From positions 24,578-88,577 of the forward strand of contig NZ_KI911473.1 in assembly GCF_000514815.1 (NCBI RefSeq): 64,000 nucleotides of DNA. The letters are read 5' to 3'. Of this stretch, positions 28,024 through 36,345 are shown piece after piece. Numbering within the stretch: the stretch's first letter is position 1; every line of letters starts with the position of its first letter. Under the pieces are notes generated by a model, which did not search any database, was not told where the DNA came from, and saw only the letters and a list, made by a program, of their open reading frames with translations. The stretch comes from Salinispora fenicalii. Lineage in GTDB: Bacteria > Actinomycetota > Actinomycetes > Mycobacteriales > Micromonosporaceae. Made by a program: the position numbers and the translations under genes.

Positions 28024-28419
28024 GTGAACATCTTCGAGAAAGCCACGCGAGAAAAGTTCCGCTACCCGTCATCCAAGGGCCTGCTGACCACTGAACAGTT
28101 GTGGGAGCTTTCGCTGACCGCCAAGTCCGGCTTCAGCCTCGATGACGTGGCCAGGGCCGTCAACGCCGAGCTCAAGGCCATCGACACCGAGTCGTTCGTG
28201 GCCACCGAGACCAATCCGGCCAAGGCGACCTTGGAGACCAAGTTGGAGGTCGTCAAGCACGTCATCGCCATCCGTATCGCGGAGGACCAGGCGGCGAAGG
28301 CAGCGGCGGCCAAGAAGCTGGAGAAGGAGAAGCTGCTGGCGGTCCTAGGCCGCAAGCAGGACGCGGTCCTGGAGAACCTGACCGAGGCAGAGCTGCTGGC
28401 CCGAATCAACAACCTGTAG
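28024..28419 (+). CDS. small unassigned protein, partner of the 669-aa protein
   Basis: 131 residues, GTG start after GAAAGG. The N-terminal half (FEKATREKFRYPSSKG, LTTEQLWELSLTAKSGFSLD) looks like a compact folded domain; the C-terminal half is a charged coiled coil (AAAAKKLEKEKLLAVLGRKQ) ending in TEAELLARINNL. Similar short proteins occur as uncharacterised cargo on phages and plasmids, in my recollection; no function is assigned. The 31-bp spacing to the larger gene and shared strand argue that the products act together. Confidence 0.75.
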   Translation: MNIFEKATREKFRYPSSKGLLTTEQLWELSLTAKSGFSLDDVARAVNAELKAIDTESFVATETNPAKATLETKLEVVKHVIAIRIAEDQAAKAAAAKKLEKEKLLAVLGRKQDAVLENLTEAELLARINNL

Positions 28420-28457
28420 CCCGCCGACAATCAGCGTCTGCCAGCAGGCTCGCACAT

Positions 28458-28526
28458 CGCCGAGAAGTACGGTCGCTGTGCAAGACCTGTGCGGCCAGGC
28501 CGGCACTCAACGGCCACTTCTCGGCG
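28458..28526. repeat. 11-bp inverted repeat with a 47-bp loop
   Basis: CGCCGAGAAGT (28458-28468) and ACTTCTCGGCG (28516-28526) are perfect arms between the small gene and the CRISPR array. The loop is too long for a simple terminator. It could be a protein-binding dyad or part of the array leader. Confidence 0.5.
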
Positions 28527-28602
28527 AACTCAATCGGTACAACATGCATGAACGATGACGTGGTAGTCAGCTATGGCTGATAGCTGCCCGGCACTCGCCC
28601 CA

Positions 28603-28787
28603 TGCCGCAATGGAGACCGACCGCTACGGGCCGGTGAAGGGCTACCGATTCGGATCCCGCGACCTGCACCGTGACCTTGCCGCAATGGAGACCGACCGCT
28701 ACGGGCCGGTGAAGTGGTGGCGGGGGTGCTGCTCGGGCTGGCGGTGGGGGTGCCGCAATGGAGACCGACCGCTACGGGCCGGTGAAG
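28603..28787. CRISPR. orphan three-repeat CRISPR array
   Basis: Three identical 37-bp repeats (28603-28639, 28678-28714, 28751-28787), each starting TGCCGCAATGGAG and ending GGGCCGGTGAAG, are separated by unique spacers of 38 bp (28640-28677) and 36 bp (28715-28750). The repeat contains an imperfect hairpin (ACCG...CGGT), and a GAAG 3' end is like that of several type I/III repeats, which suggests plus orientation. No cas gene lies in this window. The last 30 residues of the disrupted minus-strand gene next door are read from this array, so the array adjoins or has invaded that gene's 3' end. Confidence 0.85.
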
Positions 28788-29678
28788 GGCTCGCGATCAG
28801 CGAGGATAGCCACCCATCATTGTCCCACTCGGCGAGGACCCTGGTGACGAAATAGTCGAAGACAGGCCGGATCACATCATCCAGAATGTCACCGCTGTGG
28901 AGCCGAGCGATCAGGTCCTCGTACATCGCCCGTACACTCGCCTCCCGGCCATCCGGCGCATCGTCAGGTCCAACGCGAGACAGGTATGCGCACATCTCCC
29001 TGACCTGCTTTAAGAGGCTCACGATGTCGGCAAGGCACAGTCTTCGCACCATCCCCTTACCGATAGTGACCAGCAACGGCGGAAGTACCCGCTGGGCGTT
29101 CCCCTCGCCGTGCCGGACGAACAGCTCCGCCGGTTCCGCAGTCTGGTTCGCGAGAGCCCCAGCCAGCAGTCCGACGCAGGCGTCGGTCAGCCGAACCGGC
29201 GCCCGGCGGGCCCACGAGTTCACGGGCTTGGTCGAGTAGCGGTAGTCGGCCGAAACACGCCGCAGCAGTGCCGATCCGCTTACGTGGGTGAAGTACTGCG
29301 ACGGCGGCCCATACGCCGTGCCGTACAGGTGGATCGCGAGCGTAGCGCCGGTCCGGGAGTCGATTTGCTCGGTCATCGACCGTACCTCGGGAGGTTTGCG
29401 CGGTCCGCCGAGAGCACGTACCGCCTCTCGGATCACTGACTCAGTGATGACCCAGCGCTCGACATAGAGTTCAGCAACGTCGGCGCGACCTTGATCTCGG
29501 ACTCGCGGGGCTGTCGGACGGCGTTGGGCTCATTCAGGCACCACAGCCCGACGATGCAGGTCTCCATCGCGGTACGCGCCAGCAGCGCCGCCGACTCCCG
29601 CTGATGTATCTGCACCGCCCGGCGCGTCGCGCGTTGCAACGCCAGCCTGAACCTCATCGGTGGATCGAGACTGAGCAA
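28699..29678 (-). pseudogene. conserved hypothetical (DUF5677-like helical protein), frameshifted and 3'-disrupted
   Basis: The first part (29678 down to about 29450) reads MLSLDPPMRFRLALQRATRR and ESAALLARTAMETCIVGLWC, resembling helical DUF5677-type proteins. It stops at 29433 in its own frame, while the homologous continuation (WVITESVIREAVRALGGP, then IDSRTGATLAIHLYGTAYGP) is in another frame down to 28699. The frame switch lies near 29450-29465. The C-terminal end reads through CRISPR repeat 3 and spacer 2 and stops in repeat 2, giving an Arg/Pro/His tail unlike the rest. No RBS is clear before 29678. The gene is therefore broken at two points. Confidence 0.6.
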
Positions 29679-29726
29679 TCGCCTGCCCCGTCACCCCGCT
29701 TCCTGGCGGGCACTCCTCGTCAACGA

Positions 29727-30797
29727 TCAACCCTGAGTTGTGTTTTGCTCTTCGATGAGGAGTGGTACGTCGCGAATCGACATTTCCGGTCGGGCTCGTG
29801 CGTATCGCACACGGTGGCGCCAGCGTCCGTGTTCGAACGCCACGTCAGCGTCGATTTCCGCCACCACACTCGGTTCCACCCGCGTGTACGCCACGGGCTC
29901 GGATCGGTCGAATTGGCCGGACCATGAAGCGGGCAGCGGGTGCGGCCACGGGTGGGCCACGCTGCCGTCGAGCGGAATCCGCGGCGGGGCGAGGAGCGCC
30001 GCCAGTTCTGTGGCCTGTTTGGTGGTCAGAGGGTGGGAGCGGGCGGTGTACCGTAACCGGTCCCGCTGGTCGTACCGGCCGAGCAGCAGGGTCTCCGGAC
30101 GGCTGATGCTGCCGGTCACCCCGCCGATGATGGCTTCGGTGACGATCCGGGTGCGGAATTTCGACCAGCCACGTCGGCCGGGCTCATACCGGCGGGCCAA
30201 GCGTTTGCTGACCACGCCTTCGACGCCGGCCACGGTCCAGTGCAGCAGCCAGTCCGACACCTGCCGCATGTCACCCGTCTGTGGGGTCAGGGTGAGTTGC
30301 GGCGGGGCGTCAGCGAGTAGCCGCTGCAGCCGGGCCCGGCGCTGCGACAGCGGCAGGTTCAGGATCACCTGGCCACCGGTGTCGACGAGGAGGTCGAACA
30401 GCACGTAGTGGGCGGGGCACTCGCGCGCCAGGCGCGGTAGGTCGCGGCCGGCGGTGACACGTCGCTGCAGCTGCGCGAAGTTGGTCCGGCCGTGTTCCCA
30501 GACGATCAGCTCACCATCGAGCACCACGCCGGGCGGGACCGCCGACCGGATCGCCTGGGTGATATCCGGGAAGTAGCTGGACAAGTTCCGGCCCGCTCGC
30601 GACTGTAGGTACGGTCCTTCGGTCTCGCGGAAGGCGATCATCCGCCATCCGTCCCACTTCGGCTCGTGCACCAGGCCCGGACCCTCGGGCACGATGTCGA
30701 CCGGAGCCGCGAGCATCGGCGCGACTGGCCGACGCAACACCGGTCCCGGCCCGGCGCTCGACCATACGTGGCTTGACGTCACCCCAGCCCCCGTCAC
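29727..30797 (-). CDS. ATP-dependent DNA ligase (LigC-like, single catalytic core)
   Basis: 356-residue ATP-dependent ligase sealing nicks by lysyl-AMP transfer. Motif I EPKWDGW places the adenylated Lys at residue 47; later motifs are visible as VVLDGELIVW (III), GVEGVVSKRL (IV) and WSKFRTR (V), followed by an OB-fold-like C-terminal part. Length fits the short LigC class rather than the multidomain LigD. No Ku, primase or nuclease gene is adjacent, so a link to end joining cannot be shown. The GTG start at 30797 has a poor RBS; a GTG a few codons downstream is an alternative. It is 48 bp upstream of the broken DUF5677-like gene on the same strand. Confidence 0.85.
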   Translation of the reverse strand: MTGAGVTSSHVWSSAGPGPVLRRPVAPMLAAPVDIVPEGPGLVHEPKWDGWRMIAFRETEGPYLQSRAGRNLSSYFPDITQAIRSAVPPGVVLDGELIVWEHGRTNFAQLQRRVTAGRDLPRLARECPAHYVLFDLLVDTGGQVILNLPLSQRRARLQRLLADAPPQLTLTPQTGDMRQVSDWLLHWTVAGVEGVVSKRLARRYEPGRRGWSKFRTRIVTEAIIGGVTGSISRPETLLLGRYDQRDRLRYTARSHPLTTKQATELAALLAPPRIPLDGSVAHPWPHPLPASWSGQFDRSEPVAYTRVEPSVVAEIDADVAFEHGRWRHRVRYARARPEMSIRDVPLLIEEQNTTQG

Positions 30798-31312
30798 ACC
30801 GACCGCCGGTGCCGCTCATGTCCGGACCCCCACACCCATCGTGGGACAGATGTGGGCTGTCTCGGGCGGAGATCCGCGACAACGCATGTGCCAGTGAGGC
30901 TCGCAACACCCTCGACGCTGGTCGAGCAGGGAGGAAGAACGCGATCACCCCCCGACGACGTGTAACCCCCTCTACGGCCCGCCCCCGCGTCCGCGCTGCT
31001 GGTGACACGAGGGCTAGCAGATCCAGCCATGATCAAGGGATCATCCACAGGCATCGGGCTATCCACAGCGCAGGGACCGCCGCTGGCGAGCGGTCGGGCC
31101 TGCGGCGAACCTGAACAGGTCGACGAGGTCACCGCTCGGCTGCTGGCCACGGCAACGCGCAGGTGGAGCAGCCTTGGCCGCAGGCCACCGACAAGCTGGT
31201 CCCCACAGCAACGCCCAGTTGCGGGGACCAGCCCACGTGGAGGCCAGCCATCTGCGGGCATCAGAACCTCGTCCGTCGCGTCCCGCGCTCGTCACGCACG
31301 TACCGTCGGAGG
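30798..31312. other. 515-bp non-coding stretch
   Basis: No frame here gives a recognisable protein. It holds two DnaA-box-like nonamers, TCATCCACA (31041-31049) and CTATCCACA (31059-31067), each one mismatch from TTATCCACA, and the inverted repeat at 31195-31232. The rest is featureless. Confidence 0.45.
31195..31232. repeat. 10-bp inverted repeat
   Basis: GCTGGTCCCC (31195-31204) and GGGGACCAGC (31223-31232) are perfect arms with an inner CAAC/GTTG extension after a small bulge. No T-run follows on either strand. It lies in non-coding DNA; its role is unknown. Confidence 0.55.
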
Positions 31313-31510
31313 GTGGACGTGCTGCTGCACGGCGGGCCAGGCGACGGGCAGGTAGTGCCCGGCGGCGGTAGAACCGTCGTGTGGCGGGCGTGCCTGTACG
31401 AGATCACACCGGAGTACGGCCACCGACACGGCCGCGACCTGCGGGCCTACCGGCACCGTCCCGACTGCTGCGAGCCATACGGCCGAGGCGCCGAAGACCG
31501 CTGCGAATGA
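31313..31510 (+). CDS. small hypothetical protein (65 aa)
   Basis: Begins with a DVLLHGGPGDGQVV motif of a type I recall from short actinomycete hypothetical proteins, followed by RACLYEITPEYGHRHG and an acidic/basic tail. A GTG at 31313 opens the frame; the GTG at 31319 has GGAGG six bases upstream and could be the true start. No domain of known function and no membrane segment. It stands alone, convergent with the LysR gene, which ends 50 bp away. Confidence 0.5.
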   Translation: MDVLLHGGPGDGQVVPGGGRTVVWRACLYEITPEYGHRHGRDLRAYRHRPDCCEPYGRGAEDRCE

Positions 31511-31560
31511 CCCGCCCTGGCGCCGCGCGGACAGGCTCGTTCACCACCTCGCCTTTCGCG

Positions 31561-32517
31561 CTAATGCTGGGCGTGTGTACGAGGCCGGTCTTGATCGGCC
31601 GGCGGTGATCCTTCGGTGTATCGATGGGCGGCCTGGCGGAGCAGGTTGATCAGTTCGGCGACGAGTGCGGTCGGCTGTTTGCGGTGAACGATGCAGATTT
31701 GGCGGGCCGGATGGCGGTCTGCCACGTCGAGTATGTGGATTCCGGGTTCGTCGTTGAGGACCATGGCCGGGACGAGGGAGATTCCGAGCCCGACCCGGAC
31801 GAGCGCGAGGGTGAGGCCGTAGTCGGCGGTTTCGTAGCTGATCTGGGGTGTGAATCCGGCGCGTGCGGCGAGGGTGTCCAGGCAGACGCGGTTGGGTGCG
31901 CCGTGGCTGCCGGAGATCCAGTGTTCGGTGTTGAGGTCAGCGAGCTTGAGTTTGCCGGTCGCGGTGGCGGCCAGTGGATGCGCGGCTGGCAGCACGATTC
32001 GCAGCGTGTCGGCCAGCAGGGGCCGCCGGGCGAGCCCTTGCGCGGGTACGGACGCGACGCCGGGGTACCGGTGGGTGATGAGCATGTCGAGGTCGCCGGA
32101 GGTGACCAGCCCGTAGCCGTCGGGTGGTTCGAGGTCCAGCAGTGATAGCTGGACCTGCGGGTGTCGTTCGCGGAGCGCGGCGAGAGCGGCCGGCACCAGG
32201 GCCGCGCCGGCGGTGGTGAAGGTGCCGATGGCGATCCGGCGCTGCTCGGCGCTCACCGCAGCGGCTGCCGCCGTCTCGGCCTCCCGTAGCTCTCCAAGGA
32301 CACGTTCGCTGTGCCGGACGAGGACCGCACCGACCTCGGTGAGGCGTATCCCGGCCCCGCTGCGTTCGGCCAGTCGGGCGCCGAGTTCGGATTCCAGCTT
32401 GCTCAATTGCTGTGACACGGCCGACGGGGTGTACGACAGCCTGCGGGCAGCCGCGGCGATGGAGCCGGCGCGGGCGACTTCGACCAGCACTCGTAACCGA
32501 CCGACGTCGAGGGCCAT
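31561..32517 (-). CDS. LysR-family transcriptional regulator
   Basis: 318 residues. The N-terminal winged helix (residues about 1-60, LSYTPSAVSQQLSKLE recognition region) is followed by a LysR substrate-binding domain (from about 90). It is divergent from the PLP-dependent dehydratase gene, the usual arrangement for a LysR regulator and its target. A palindrome lies directly at its start codon, implying autorepression. The inducer is probably an amino acid or derivative, by inference from the neighbour. The last 20 residues are Pro/Asp/His-rich and unstructured. Confidence 0.9.
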   Translation of the reverse strand: MALDVGRLRVLVEVARAGSIAAAARRLSYTPSAVSQQLSKLESELGARLAERSGAGIRLTEVGAVLVRHSERVLGELREAETAAAAAVSAEQRRIAIGTFTTAGAALVPAALAALRERHPQVQLSLLDLEPPDGYGLVTSGDLDMLITHRYPGVASVPAQGLARRPLLADTLRIVLPAAHPLAATATGKLKLADLNTEHWISGSHGAPNRVCLDTLAARAGFTPQISYETADYGLTLALVRVGLGISLVPAMVLNDEPGIHILDVADRHPARQICIVHRKQPTALVAELINLLRQAAHRYTEGSPPADQDRPRTHAQH

Positions 32518-32530
32518 TTAGCGATGCTAA
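32518..32530. promoter_or_regulatory. LysR-type operator, TTAGC-N3-GCTAA
   Basis: TTAGCGATGCTAA is a perfect 5-bp-arm palindrome meeting the T-N11-A consensus of LysR-family sites. It sits immediately before the ATG of the LysR gene, in the 69-bp space shared with the dehydratase, so one dimer could control both divergent promoters. Confidence 0.6.
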
Positions 32531-32586
32531 CGGGCAGTGAGCAGGATTCGCTGGTGCTTAACCCCTGTGCTGCCGATGATGAGGGC

Positions 32587-33516
32587 ATGACCGTGACTAC
32601 CCACGCCGCACTGAGCGTCGGCACCGCCGAGGTGGCCGCTGCCGCCGAGACGATCGGGCCGTATATTCGTCGGACGCCGTTGCTGGACGCCGAGATCGAC
32701 GGGCGGCGGCTGTTGCTCAAGCTGGAGCACTTGCAGCGCAGTGGCTCGTTCAAGCTGCGCGGCGCGCTCAACGCGATGCTCACCGGGCCTCGTGCAGAGC
32801 ATGTGGTCACCGCGTCCGGTGGTAACCACGGCCTGGGCGTGGGCACCGCCGCCGCGCTGCTTGGCTTGCCGGCCACCGTTTTCGTGCCGACCACGGCCCC
32901 GGCGGGCAAGGTGCGACGTATCGAGGCGACCGGCGTGCGGCTGGTGCGCCACGGAGCGACGTATGCCGAGGCGGCTGCCGCTGCGGCGGAACTGGCCCAC
33001 CGTCCCGGCCACCGCTACCTGCCCGCGTTCGATGACCCAGCCGTGATCGCCGGCCAAGGCACTGTCGCTGCCGAGATCATCGCCGAAGCGCCTGACGTCG
33101 ACGCGGTGGCGGTGGCGGTCGGCGGGGGCGGCCTCGCCGCCGGCACCACGCTGGCGATCGGGCCTCGTACCACGGTGGCCGTCGAACCGTATGACTGTCA
33201 GTGTCTGGCCAACGCGCTTGCGGCGGGCCGGCCCGTCGACGGCCCGGTCGACTCCGTGGCCGCCTCGGCGCTGGGCGCCAGCCGGATCGGCGAGCTGCCG
33301 TTCGCGATCCTCCGGCGCAGCCCCGTCCAGTCGGTGCTGGTGAGCGACGCCGAGCTGCTGGCCGCCTGTGATCTGCTGTGGGAACAGTTTCGCATCGCCG
33401 CCGAGCCCGCCGCAGCGGTCCCGTTCGCGGCCTGGCTCGCCGGCCGTGTCCCCGGACAACTGCCCTGCGTGGTCATCTGCGGCGCGAACACCGACTGGTC
33501 GCCCGATCGAGCGTAG
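32587..33516 (+). CDS. PLP-dependent threonine/serine dehydratase-like enzyme
   Basis: 309-residue fold-type II PLP enzyme, single-domain (no ACT domain), thus of the catabolic or racemase-like kind rather than biosynthetic IlvA. The PLP lysine is in SFKLRGA (Lys56); SGGNHG binds substrate, and GGGGLAAG (about 178) holds the PLP phosphate. It would deaminate L-threonine or L-serine, or act on a related hydroxy-amino acid such as threo-3-hydroxyaspartate. The ATG at 32587 is chosen for the GAGGG just upstream and the fit to family length; the frame opens 63 bp earlier. Divergent from and probably controlled by the LysR protein. Confidence 0.87.
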   Translation: MTVTTHAALSVGTAEVAAAAETIGPYIRRTPLLDAEIDGRRLLLKLEHLQRSGSFKLRGALNAMLTGPRAEHVVTASGGNHGLGVGTAAALLGLPATVFVPTTAPAGKVRRIEATGVRLVRHGATYAEAAAAAAELAHRPGHRYLPAFDDPAVIAGQGTVAAEIIAEAPDVDAVAVAVGGGGLAAGTTLAIGPRTTVAVEPYDCQCLANALAAGRPVDGPVDSVAASALGASRIGELPFAILRRSPVQSVLVSDAELLAACDLLWEQFRIAAEPAAAVPFAAWLAGRVPGQLPCVVICGANTDWSPDRA

Positions 33517-33683
33517 AGCGCGACTCGGCAAGATCCGTCCAACCCGAGATCGGCACCGCTATCGGCGCGAAACGGTGTGCGAGCGCGCGAGTTGGTCGAT
33601 GCCTGCGGCGTGTCGAGGTGACTGTCCGAAGTAGAAGAAGGAGCATCCGCGGTTGCCCACAACTCGCGAGAGAGTCACCGCCG
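33517..33683 (+). other. short region before the transposase remnant
   Basis: 167 bp with no intact gene. One frame reads QPEIGTAIGAKR, loosely like the start of an XRE-type regulator, and might be the 5' stub of the regulator whose 3' half follows the transposase; the match is weak. No inverted repeat that would mark the IS end was found. Confidence 0.3.
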
Positions 33684-34514
33684 ATGATCCGGGTGTCCAC
33701 CCTACCGGGGTCGCTGAGGCGCGTGCTGGAACCGTTCCGGCCGTGCTTCACCACCCCGACGTTCACCACTTTCGTGACCCTGCTGGCCGGCATGATCGTC
33801 CGGCCCGGGCAGCGCACCGTCTGCGGCATGCTGGCCGGCGCAGGGCTGGCCGGCGTGTGGCATCACAGCCGGGCGCACCGGTTCTTCGCCGCCGCTCGAT
33901 GGCGGCCCGACGCGGTGGGCCTGACCGTGCTGCGGTTGATCGTCGGACATTTGACGCCGGTCGGAGCACCGCTGCTGATCGCCGTTGACGACACCCTGTT
34001 TCGTCGCTGCGGCCGGAAAGTCTTTGCCGCACACTGGGACTACGACGGGTCGCTGAAGGTCGCCAAGGGCAACCAGAAACTGTCCCGCGGCAACACCTTT
34101 GTCGTCGCGGCCGTCGTGGTCGAGCTGCCGTTCCTGGACCGGCCGGTCGCGTTGCCGGTGCTGGCCAGGCTGTGGCGGCGCGGCGGGCCAACCAAGACCA
34201 TGCTTGCCCGCGAACTGATCGAGCTGATTGCGGCGGCGGCCGGCCGGATCGTGCACGTGGTTGGCGACGGCGGCTACGTCTGCACCGAGCTACGCCACCT
34301 GCCGCCCAACGTGACCCTGACCGGGCCGCTGCCCAGCCACGCCAGCCTCTGGCACGTTAACTCCGACCTCGACCAGCCACCACGGATGCGGCGACGTGGC
34401 CGGCCCCGCGTCTACGGCGCACATATCGGCACCCCCGCCGAACTGGCCGCCGCGACACCGGCAACGCCGATGACCGTGACCCGCTACGGCCGCGCCACCA
34501 CCGTGCAGCTGCAC
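33684..34514 (+). mobile_element. truncated IS701-like transposase
   Basis: The ATG at 33684 opens a DDE transposase with the family start (FTTPTFTTFVTLLAGMIVRP, GQRTVCGMLAG), first Asp region LIAVDDTLFRRCG, the AHWDYDG segment, and second Asp in VVGDGGY. At about residue 277 (MTVTRYG) the match ends; the third catalytic Glu and the C-terminal third are missing. The frame runs on without a stop into the downstream regulator. About 830 bp remain of an element normally near 1.3-1.4 kb; terminal repeats and target duplication were not found. It cannot be active. Confidence 0.75.
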
Positions 34515-35487
34515 CTGACTGACATCGGCTACCGCCTGACCGACGATGCCCGTAGCCAACTCCGGGTCGTCATGCCTCATCCAGACGCGCCCGATCTGCT
34601 CCGCTCGTGGCACGAACAGCTCGCTAGTCTCGCCACTACCGGAAACCGCATCGGATACGCCGGGATGGCCTCCACTGCCCATGCGCAGATCAGCATCGCA
34701 GCCACCATCGGGCGACGAAGCCGTTCCGCCCGCCGTCGCGAGGCACTCATCGCGCGGGCGTTGTGGGCGGAGTTCCTCAGCTGGATCGACGAGCAAAGCG
34801 ACGCCGTCGAGGCAGACGCCTGGCTGCGACACGTCCAGCAGCACGCCGTCGAAGCTAACGCGCCGACGCTGACGAGTTACGTCCTCATGAGGCAGAGCCA
34901 GCGCGCTCTCGAGCGCTTCGATCCGGGTAATGCCATTGCCTTGGCGCAGCGGGCGCTGGAGGAGGTTCGGCTACCCGGCCGCGTCCATGCTCTTCTGCTG
35001 ATCCGCCAAGCCCAGGCGTACGCCATGGGGGGGTGACCAGAACGCTTGCGCAGCCAGCATCGACAAGGCCCACAGGGTCGCTGGCAGCACCGACTGGGGT
35101 TCAAAACTACCGGTCGATCTCGGCTTCCACTGCAACCCGGTGTACGTAGCTGCCCACGAAGCGCAATGCCGTCTACTCCTCGGCCAACCGACAGCCGCAG
35201 CCGATCTCTTCGAGCAACTCCTGGACCAGTGGCCTGATCAGTGGCGCGTTGACGAGGCCCTTTGGCGATCGGCCCTGTCCACCGCCTACATCAACACCGG
35301 CGACATCGAACGCGCGGCGACCGAGGCCGCCAACGCCCTGGCTTTGGCCGCTGGCACCTCCTCCACACGGGCCCTGCGCTGGTTGAACCCGACAGCGGTC
35401 GCCCTTCGCCAGCAGACAGCCGTTCCCGAAGCGGCCGCCTTTGTGCTCACCTATCGGCAGGCGACTCTCGAAGCGTGCAACCATTAG
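34515..35487 (+). pseudogene. TPR-containing XRE-type regulator, 3' part only, frameshifted
   Basis: From about 34515 the reading changes to the C-terminal TPR-like region of an actinomycete XRE-family regulator (RSWHEQLASLATTGNRIGYA, ALWAEFLSWIDEQ, TSYVLMRQSQRALERFDPG, HALLLIRQAQAYAMGG). A G7 run at 35030-35036 then shifts the frame: with six Gs the text would continue DQNACAASIDKAHRV, VYVAAHEAQCRLLLGQPTAA, ALSTAYINTGDIERAA to the stop at 35487. The helix-turn-helix start is absent, replaced by the transposase remnant. So the regulator is both headless and frameshifted. Its stop lies three bases before the creatininase start, which shows that the two were an operon. Confidence 0.75.
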
Positions 35488-35490
35488 CCC

Positions 35491-36264
35491 GTGGATCTGA
35501 TCACCACGGCGACGAGCAGCGACGAGTCCGAGCGAGCGGCTTCCGTCGCGGTCCTCCCGGTCGGGAGTTTCGAACAGCACGGCGCCCACCTACCGCTAGT
35601 GACCGACACTGTCGTGGCGTGCGCGATCGCGAAAGCAGTCGCCGAGCGCTATGACCTCTTCCTGCTGCCGCCTGTGACGATCTCCTGCTCCCACGAGCAC
35701 GCGGCGTGGCGTGGAACGGTCAGTATCAGCGCCACCACCCTCACCGCCGTGGTCGTTGATATCGCCCGCTCTCTGCGCGCATCTGGTATTCATCGACTCG
35801 CTGTGATCAACGGACACGGCGGAAATTACGCGCTCGCCAACGTCGTTCAGGAGGCCAACGTCGCCGGACCAGCGATGACGCTGTTCCCCACTCGGGCTGA
35901 CTGGGACGACGCTCGCGTTGCCGCCGGTATGCACAGCACAGCTCACCAGGACATGCACGCTGGTGAGCTCGAGGTTTCGCTGCTTCTGCACGTTGCGCCT
36001 GAAATGGTGCGTGATGGCTACGAGCAGGCCGACCACCTAGCCGACGATCGACGCCACCTTCTCACGCGGGGCATGGATGGCTACACCACCAGCGGCGTCA
36101 TTGGTCTGCCGTCCCACGCCACCCCAACCAAGGGTAAAGCCGCGCTCGAAGCGCTTGTTCGCTCCTTCGCCGACCATCACGGCCTCCTACCGAGGGCGCT
36201 GACCACGGGCGGACGACCCCACACCCACAACGCACAACGCACGACGCACGACGCACGACGATGA
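35491..36264 (+). CDS. creatininase-family amidohydrolase
   Basis: 257-residue metal-dependent hydrolase of the creatininase/MftE family. The metal-binding start LPVGSFEQHGAHLPLVTDT supplies Glu28, His33 and Asp39; the inner HGGNY loop and a later HAGELE segment complete the site. Members cleave creatinine, formamides, or peptide tails (as MftE does in mycofactocin), and the exact substrate cannot be read here. The GTG start comes three bases after the broken regulator. The C-terminus is an odd His/Thr/Arg-rich repeat (HNAQRTTHDARR) made by near-repeats of ACGCACGACGC. Confidence 0.83.
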   Translation: MDLITTATSSDESERAASVAVLPVGSFEQHGAHLPLVTDTVVACAIAKAVAERYDLFLLPPVTISCSHEHAAWRGTVSISATTLTAVVVDIARSLRASGIHRLAVINGHGGNYALANVVQEANVAGPAMTLFPTRADWDDARVAAGMHSTAHQDMHAGELEVSLLLHVAPEMVRDGYEQADHLADDRRHLLTRGMDGYTTSGVIGLPSHATPTKGKAALEALVRSFADHHGLLPRALTTGGRPHTHNAQRTTHDARR

Positions 36265-36345
36265 ACATGGATGACAAACCTGGTTGCCGCCCCCAGTAAT
36301 CGGGGGGTTTCCGGGGGACGGTTCACAACATCATCGAAGAAAGTC

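Noticed and set aside
26082..28046. Long minus-strand open frame opposite the 669-residue gene
   Set aside because: It lacks any recognisable domain and is the complement of a plus-strand gene with good RBS and ordered sequence; typical high-GC antisense frame.
30794..31261. 155-codon minus-strand frame upstream of the ligase
   Set aside because: No RBS, no family match and biased composition; treated as non-coding.
33517..34730. Terminal inverted repeats and target duplication for the IS701-like element
   Set aside because: No convincing pair of ends was visible; the element is truncated on at least its 3' side.
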